NCBI GenBank assembly: GCA_965365655.1
Contig: CBDUCN010000116.1
Coordinates: 1-13,683, forward strand
DNA from: JBFHNV01 sp965365655
GTDB taxonomy: Bacteria > Pseudomonadota > Gammaproteobacteria > HK1
Length of the DNA stretch: 13,683 bases
Reading direction: 5' to 3'
Under the pieces are notes generated by a model, which saw nothing but the letters and a program-made list of their open reading frames with translations, did not search any database and was not told where the DNA came from. Below, one piece after another: positions 7,653 to 13,683 of the stretch; positions within the stretch are counted from its first letter, which is position 1, and every line of letters starts with the position of its first letter. The position numbers and the translations under genes are program-made.

Positions 7653-7684
7653 GACCGCTTCATGAGAAACTGCGTTCAGTAGAA

Positions 7685-10021
<2,337 letters not shown>

Positions 10022-10036
10022 CGCGCGCGGCCCACG

Positions 10037-10052
10037 CCCGGCGTACGCCGGG
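10037..10052. terminator. Short palindrome after ftsK, possible terminator or 3' hairpin
   Basis: CCCGGCG and CGCCGGG are perfect 7-base arms with only TA between them, 15 bases past the ftsK stop. A two-base centre would force a smaller stem in RNA, and no T run follows. It is therefore a weak candidate for a terminator and could equally be a DNA-level site. Confidence 0.3.
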
Positions 10053-10061
10053 TGCTGCGCC

Positions 10062-10079
10062 GGACGCGCGCGCGGCGTC
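10062..10079 (+). repeat. 18-base direct repeat, copy 1 (upstream of lolA)
   Basis: GGACGCGCGCGCGGCGTC here is identical to the copy at 10778-10795. The element contains inverted ends GACGC and GCGTC around a GCGCGCG centre. It sits 24 bases upstream of the likely lolA -10 box. Confidence 0.6.
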
Positions 10080-10102
10080 CCGGGCGCCGGCGGGCGGATG
10101 GC

Positions 10103-10108
10103 TATACT
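10103..10108 (+). promoter_or_regulatory. Likely -10 box of a lolA promoter
   Basis: TATACT (5/6 match to TATAAT) stands out in an otherwise very G+C-rich 116-base gap between ftsK and lolA. It is preceded by TG at 10099-10100, one base further away than in an ideal extended -10 element. No clear -35 box is seen at the right spacing. Transcription would begin about 20-25 bases before the lolA start. Confidence 0.45.
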
Positions 10109-10137
10109 GCGCAGCCGACCCCCGGAGACCGCTCACC

Positions 10138-10767
10138 GTGAATCTGTCGCGCCGTGCCGGCGCCGTCGCACTGCTTGCCGCCCTCGCGTTGCCGGCCGCC
10201 GCCGGCGACGGGCGCGACCGCCTGGATGCGTTCCTGCAGGGTCTGGAGACGCTGCAGGCGGAGTTCCGCCAGGAGCTGCTGGACGAGAGCGGCCAGCCGG
10301 TGGAGGAATCGACCGGCACCGTGATCCTGGCGCGCCCCGGGCGCTTCCGCTGGGACTACCGCACCCCGTACCGCCAGCTGATCGTCGCCGACGGCGACCA
10401 GGTGTGGCTCTACGATCCGGAGCTGCTGCAGGTCACGGTGCGCCGGCAGGCGGGCGCGCTGGACGCGACCCCGGCCGCGCTGCTCGCGTCGCGCCAGCCG
10501 GTGGAGGAGGTGTTCCGGGTCGACGAGCTGGGCCGCGGCGACGACGGCCTCACGTGGCTCGCGCTCGCGCCGCGCGCGGAGGGCGGCAGCTTCGAGGCGA
10601 TCCGCGTCGGGCTCGACGAGCACGGTCTGAAGCGCATGGAGCTGCGCGACGGCTTCGGCCAGACCACCCGCCTCGAGTTCCGCGACATCCGGCGCAACCC
10701 GGCGCTGGACGAGGAGCGCTTCCGCTTCACGCCGCCGCCCGGCGTGGACGTGATCCGGGGGCAGTGA
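10138..10767 (+). CDS. lolA: Outer-membrane lipoprotein carrier protein LolA
   Basis: LolA is the periplasmic chaperone that takes lipoproteins from the LolCDE transporter and passes them to LolB at the outer membrane. The 209-residue precursor has a clear signal peptide: basic NLSRR, a hydrophobic Ala/Leu core, and likely cleavage after Ala22 (PAAA/GD). The mature part shows the LolA pattern: FLQGLETLQAEFRQ, GTVILARPGRFRWDY with the conserved tryptophan and tyrosine, YRQLIVADGDQVWLYDPEL, and a C-terminal GFGQTTRLEFRDI. The GTG start at 10138 is supported by the signal peptide and by GGAG at 10124-10127, ten bases upstream. It lies 116 bases after ftsK and 43 bases before rarA, in the conserved ftsK-lolA-rarA-serS order. 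The same frame is open far upstream inside ftsK, but that is chance. Confidence 0.93.
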   Translation: MNLSRRAGAVALLAALALPAAAGDGRDRLDAFLQGLETLQAEFRQELLDESGQPVEESTGTVILARPGRFRWDYRTPYRQLIVADGDQVWLYDPELLQVTVRRQAGALDATPAALLASRQPVEEVFRVDELGRGDDGLTWLALAPRAEGGSFEAIRVGLDEHGLKRMELRDGFGQTTRLEFRDIRRNPALDEERFRFTPPPGVDVIRGQ

Positions 10768-10777
10768 CTCCCCCGCG

Positions 10778-10795
10778 GGACGCGCGCGCGGCGTC
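10778..10795 (+). repeat. 18-base direct repeat, copy 2 (between lolA and rarA)
   Basis: Exact second copy of the element at 10062-10079, placed 10 bases after the lolA stop and 15 bases before the rarA start. Similarity continues imperfectly for about 14 more bases (both run into a GCGCCGGCGG-like sequence). Confidence 0.6.
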
Positions 10796-10810
10796 GCCCG
10801 CGCCGGCGGC

Positions 10811-12217
10811 GTGAGCCAGGACGACCTGTTCGGCGGCGGCGCGGCGTCCGAGGCGTCGCTGGACGGGGTGCCGCTGGCCGAGCGCATGCGCCCGCGCAAC
10901 CTCGACGAGTTCCACGGCCAGGCGCACCTGCTCGGTGAAGGCAAGGCGCTCAGGCGCCTGATCGAGAGCGGGCGCGCGAGCTCGCTGGTGCTGTGGGGGC
11001 CGCCCGGCACCGGCAAGACCACCCTCGGGCGCATGCTCGCGGACTACCAGGGCGCGCGCTTCATGACGCTGTCGGCGGTGCTGGCCGGGGTCAAGGACAT
11101 CCGCGCCGCGGTCGAGCAGGCGCGCGCGCACCGCCGCGCGCACGGCGCCGCGACGCTGCTGTTCGTCGACGAGGTGCACCGCTTCAACAAGGCGCAGCAG
11201 GACGCGTTCCTGCCCCACGTCGAGGACGGCACGATCCTGTTCGTCGGCGCGACCACCGAGAACCCGTCCTTCGAGCTGAACAGCGCGCTGCTCTCGCGCG
11301 CGCGGGTATTCGTCCTGAAGGCGCTGGACGTCGCCGACATCACGACGATCCTGCAGGCCGCGCTCGCGGACGCGGAGCGCGGTCTAGGCGCGCTGGGGCT
11401 CGCCTGCGAGCCCGACGCGCTGGCGCTGCTGGCCCGCGCCGCCGACGGCGACGCGCGGCGTGCGCTCAGCCTGCTGGAGTCCGCCGCCGACCTCGCGCAG
11501 ATGGCGCCGGACGGCGCGCCGCCGCGGGTCGACGCCGCGCTCGCGGCGCGGCTGCTGGAGGAGGGCGGGGCGCGGCGCTTCGACAAGGGCGGCGACGCGT
11601 TCTACGACCAGATCTCGGCGCTGCACAAGTCGATTCGCGGCTCCGACCCGGACGCCGCGCTGTACTGGCTCGCGCGCATGCTGGACGGCGGCTGCGACCC
11701 GCTGTACCTCGCGCGCCGCCTGACGCGCATCGCGTCGGAGGACGTCGGCAACGCCGACCCGCGCGCGCTGGGCCTGTGCGTCGACGCGTGGGAGACGCAG
11801 CGCCGCCTGGGCTCGCCGGAAGGGGAGCTCGCGCTCGCGCAGGCCGCGGTCTACCTCGCGTGCGTGCCGAAGAGCAACGCGGTGTACGCGGCGTTCAACG
11901 CGGCGATGGAGGACGCGCGCGCCCTCGGCTCGCTGCCGGTGCCCGAGCGCCTGCGCAACGCGCCGACGAAGCTGATGAAGGAGCTGGGTCACGGCGAGGG
12001 CTACCGCTACGCGCACGACGAGGCCGGCGGCTACGCGGCCGGCGAGCGCTACTTCCCTGACGCGATGGCGGTGAAACGCTATTATTCGCCGCCCGATCGG
12101 GGCCTCGAGGCGCGCATCCGCGAACGCCTCGAGCGCCTGCGGGAACTCGACCGCTCCCACGACGACACAACCGAGGACGGCGCGCCGCCGCCCGCCGAGG
12201 ACGCTCCACGCTCATGA
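10811..12217 (+). CDS. rarA: Replication-associated recombination protein A (MgsA/RarA AAA+ ATPase)
   Basis: RarA is a clamp-loader-like AAA+ ATPase that acts at stalled replication forks with SSB. The 468-residue product (E. coli 447) begins with the usual DDLFGG leader, then PLAERMRPRNLDEFHGQAHLL, Walker A GPPGTGKT at 63-70, Walker B LLFVDEVHRFNKAQQDAFLPHVE with Asp120/Glu121, sensor 1 GATTENPSFELNSALLSR, and the C-terminal oligomerisation part KSIRGSDPDAALYWLARML and RIASEDVGNADPRAL. GTG 10811 gives the expected short N-terminus. No Shine-Dalgarno is seen in the G+C-rich leader, which contains a copy of the 18-base repeat. The last four bases overlap serS as ATGA. The C-terminus extends about 20 residues beyond the conserved part with a charged, Asp/Glu/Pro-rich tail. 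Confidence 0.96.
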   Translation: MSQDDLFGGGAASEASLDGVPLAERMRPRNLDEFHGQAHLLGEGKALRRLIESGRASSLVLWGPPGTGKTTLGRMLADYQGARFMTLSAVLAGVKDIRAAVEQARAHRRAHGAATLLFVDEVHRFNKAQQDAFLPHVEDGTILFVGATTENPSFELNSALLSRARVFVLKALDVADITTILQAALADAERGLGALGLACEPDALALLARAADGDARRALSLLESAADLAQMAPDGAPPRVDAALAARLLEEGGARRFDKGGDAFYDQISALHKSIRGSDPDAALYWLARMLDGGCDPLYLARRLTRIASEDVGNADPRALGLCVDAWETQRRLGSPEGELALAQAAVYLACVPKSNAVYAAFNAAMEDARALGSLPVPERLRNAPTKLMKELGHGEGYRYAHDEAGGYAAGERYFPDAMAVKRYYSPPDRGLEARIRERLERLRELDRSHDDTTEDGAPPPAEDAPRS

Positions 12218-13488
12218 TCGACCCGCAACTCCTGCGCCACGACCTGGAAGGCACCGCCGCGCGTCTCGCCGAGCGGGGCTTTGAACTGGACGTCGCCGCG
12301 TACGCGGCGCTGGAGGCCGAGCGCAAGGAGGTGCAGACGCGCACCCAGTCGCTGCAGGCGGAGCGCAACGCGCGCTCGAAGTCCATCGGCAAGGCGAAGG
12401 CCGCGGGCGAGGACATCGAGCCGCTGCTCGCGGAAGTCGGGCGCCTGGGCGACGAGCTGAAGGCCTCCGAGCAGCGCCTGAAGGAGATCCAGGACGCGCT
12501 GGACGAGGTGCTGATGGGGGTGCCCAACCTCGCGCACGACAGCGTGCCCGTGGGCCGCGACGAGGACGACAATCGCGAGGAGCGGCGCTGGGGCGAGCCC
12601 CGCGCGTTCGACTTCGAGCCGAAGGACCACGTCGACCTCGGCGCGGCGCTCGGCGGCATGGACTTCGAGGCCGGCTCGCTGCTCGCCGGCAGCCGCTTCG
12701 TCGCGCTGTCGGGGCAGGTCGCGCGCCTGCACCGCGCGCTCGCGCAGTTCATGCTGGACCTGCACACGCGCGAGCACGGCTACCGCGAGACCAGCGTGCC
12801 GCTGCTGGTGAACGCCGACACGCTGACCGGCACCGGCCAGCTGCCGAAGTTCGCCGCCGACCTGTTCCACGTCGCCGAGCACGGCTACTACCTGATCCCG
12901 ACCGCCGAGGTGCCGCTCACGAACCTGGTGCGCGGGCGCATCCTGGACGCCGACGACCTGCCGCTGAAGCTGGTCGGCCACACCCCGTGCTTCCGCAGCG
13001 AGGCGGGCTCCTACGGCAAGGACGTGCGCGGCATGCTGCGCCAGCACCAGTTCGAGAAGGTGGAGCTGGTGCACGTCGTGCGCCCGGACGCGTCCTACGA
13101 CGCGCTCGAGGAGCTCACCGGGCATGCCGAGCGGGTGCTGCAGCTGCTCGAGCTGCCGTACCGGGTGGTCACGCTGTGCACCGGCGACATGGGCTTCGGC
13201 GCCGCGAAGACCTACGACATCGAGGTCTGGCTGCCGGGCCAGCAGCGCTACCGGGAGATCTCGTCGTGCAGCAACTGCGAGGCCTTCCAGGCACGGCGCA
13301 TGATGGCGCGCTGGCGCAACCCGGACACCGGCCGGCCGGAGCCGGTGCACACGCTGAACGGCTCGGGGCTCGCGGTGGGGCGCACGCTGATCGCGGTGCT
13401 CGAGAACGGTCAGCAGGCGGATGGCAGCGTGCGGGTGCCCGATGCGTTGCGGCCGTGGATCGGCGGGCTGGAGGCGCTCACGCCCTGA
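12214..13488 (+). CDS. serS: Serine-tRNA ligase
   Basis: SerRS charges tRNA-Ser (and tRNA-Sec where present) with serine in the cytoplasm. It is a class II synthetase of 424 aa (E. coli 430). Residues 1 to about 110 form the antiparallel coiled-coil arm that grips the long variable arm of tRNA-Ser; this part is rich in Glu, Lys, Arg and Ala. The catalytic core has TAEVPLTN from 230 (TxE serine site), motif 2 FRSEAGSYGKDVRGMLRQHQF from 260, CTGDMGFGAAKTYDIEVWLPGQ, SSCSNCEAFQARR, and motif 3 NGSGLAVGRTLIAVLEN with Arg390. ATG 12214 overlaps the rarA stop and has GAGGA at 12197-12201, 12 bases upstream. It is complete and looks fully functional. Confidence 0.98.
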   Translation: MIDPQLLRHDLEGTAARLAERGFELDVAAYAALEAERKEVQTRTQSLQAERNARSKSIGKAKAAGEDIEPLLAEVGRLGDELKASEQRLKEIQDALDEVLMGVPNLAHDSVPVGRDEDDNREERRWGEPRAFDFEPKDHVDLGAALGGMDFEAGSLLAGSRFVALSGQVARLHRALAQFMLDLHTREHGYRETSVPLLVNADTLTGTGQLPKFAADLFHVAEHGYYLIPTAEVPLTNLVRGRILDADDLPLKLVGHTPCFRSEAGSYGKDVRGMLRQHQFEKVELVHVVRPDASYDALEELTGHAERVLQLLELPYRVVTLCTGDMGFGAAKTYDIEVWLPGQQRYREISSCSNCEAFQARRMMARWRNPDTGRPEPVHTLNGSGLAVGRTLIAVLENGQQADGSVRVPDALRPWIGGLEALTP

Positions 13489-13500
13489 GCCACGTCGCCG

Positions 13501-13531
13501 CGGGCGGGGCGGCGGGGCTTGTGCCCGCCCG
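13501..13531 (+). terminator. Possible terminator hairpin after serS
   Basis: Perfect 8-base arms CGGGCGGG and CCCGCCCG with a 15-base loop begin 12 bases after the serS stop. A tighter alternative closes around TTGT. No T run follows, so intrinsic termination is doubtful. The rest of the spacer to base 13683 shows no gene. TTGACT at 13645-13650 could be a -35 box for a gene beyond the window, but no -10 match follows at normal spacing. Confidence 0.3.
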
Positions 13532-13683
13532 GGAGCCTGCCGCGCGGCCGGACGGGCGTGTCGTCGGGTGCGGCCGGCATGCGAGGTGACTGCCGTCCTC
13601 GGGGGCCGCGATGCCGCCGAGTGGACCATGCCGGCGCCGCAGCGTTGACTGGATTCGCGCGAGCCGGGCTGCGCGCGGTCGTC

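Larger units (their letters stand above)
7255..7684. other. Divergent intergenic region between trxB and ftsK
   Basis: This 430-base stretch holds no gene I can recognise. It separates the leftward trxB group from the rightward ftsK group and so must carry both sets of promoters unless trxB is read from further away. Most of it is extremely G+C-rich. The last 64 bases (7621-7684) are clearly richer in A+T, as expected for a promoter. Two perfect 8-3-8 inverted repeats lie at 7438-7456 and 7537-7555. A 104-codon minus-strand frame beginning at 7663 looks unlikely to be coding. Confidence 0.8.

Noticed and set aside
13489..13683. Possible tRNA or new gene after serS
   Set aside because: No acceptor/anticodon/T-arm arrangement could be found on either strand. 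The short open frames there lack codon bias, and the window ends before any clear start.

Overview
The window is a stretch of chromosome from a very G+C-rich Gammaproteobacterium. All recognisable genes are conserved housekeeping genes, and the order trxB / ftsK-lolA-rarA-serS, together with exbB-exbD-lpxK-kdsB and infA-bpt-aat, is a gammaproteobacterial arrangement. A member of the purple sulfur or halo/alkaliphilic lineages (Chromatiales/Ectothiorhodospiraceae-like) is my inference from order and base composition only. I see no mobile element, CRISPR array, tRNA, rRNA or clear sign of horizontal transfer.

Layout. (1) Bases 1-3127, plus strand: the tail of an upstream gene (probably exbB), exbD, lpxK, kdsB and a PphA-like metallophosphatase. 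The first genes are packed with overlapping stop/start codons and form an envelope operon: an energy-transducing proton channel, lipid A 4'-kinase and CMP-Kdo synthesis. (2) Bases 3128-3253: a convergent spacer with two tandem perfect hairpins. (3) Bases 3254-7254, minus strand: trxB, a FemAB-like (COG3146) acyltransferase, aat, bpt and infA, read from high to low coordinates. Here thioredoxin reductase and translation initiation factor IF-1 flank two N-degron aminoacyl-transferases and a third, functionally unassigned enzyme probably of the same structural superfamily. (4) Bases 7255-7684: a 430-base divergent spacer holding two 19-base inverted repeats and an A+T-richer island just before ftsK. 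(5) Bases 7685-13488, plus strand: ftsK (DNA translocase), lolA (lipoprotein carrier, with its own likely promoter), rarA (replication maintenance ATPase) and serS. (6) Bases 13489-13683: a gene-free tail with one possible terminator hairpin.

Start codons are often non-ATG. GTG is used by exbD, kdsB, bpt, lolA and rarA, and TTG by infA. lpxK has no ATG/GTG/TTG upstream of its conserved N-terminal helix: either it starts at CTG 482 behind a good Shine-Dalgarno, or a base is missing in a run of six G. Stop/start overlaps (GTGA, ATGA, TGATG) join lpxK-kdsB, aat-bpt, trxB-acyltransferase and rarA-serS, indicating translational coupling.

This is mostly an ordinary core-genome region. I did not find a convincing undescribed system. 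The best leads are the cluster of three GNAT-like-fold transferases, the lpxK start, the structured trxB-ftsK spacer and the repeat flanking lolA.
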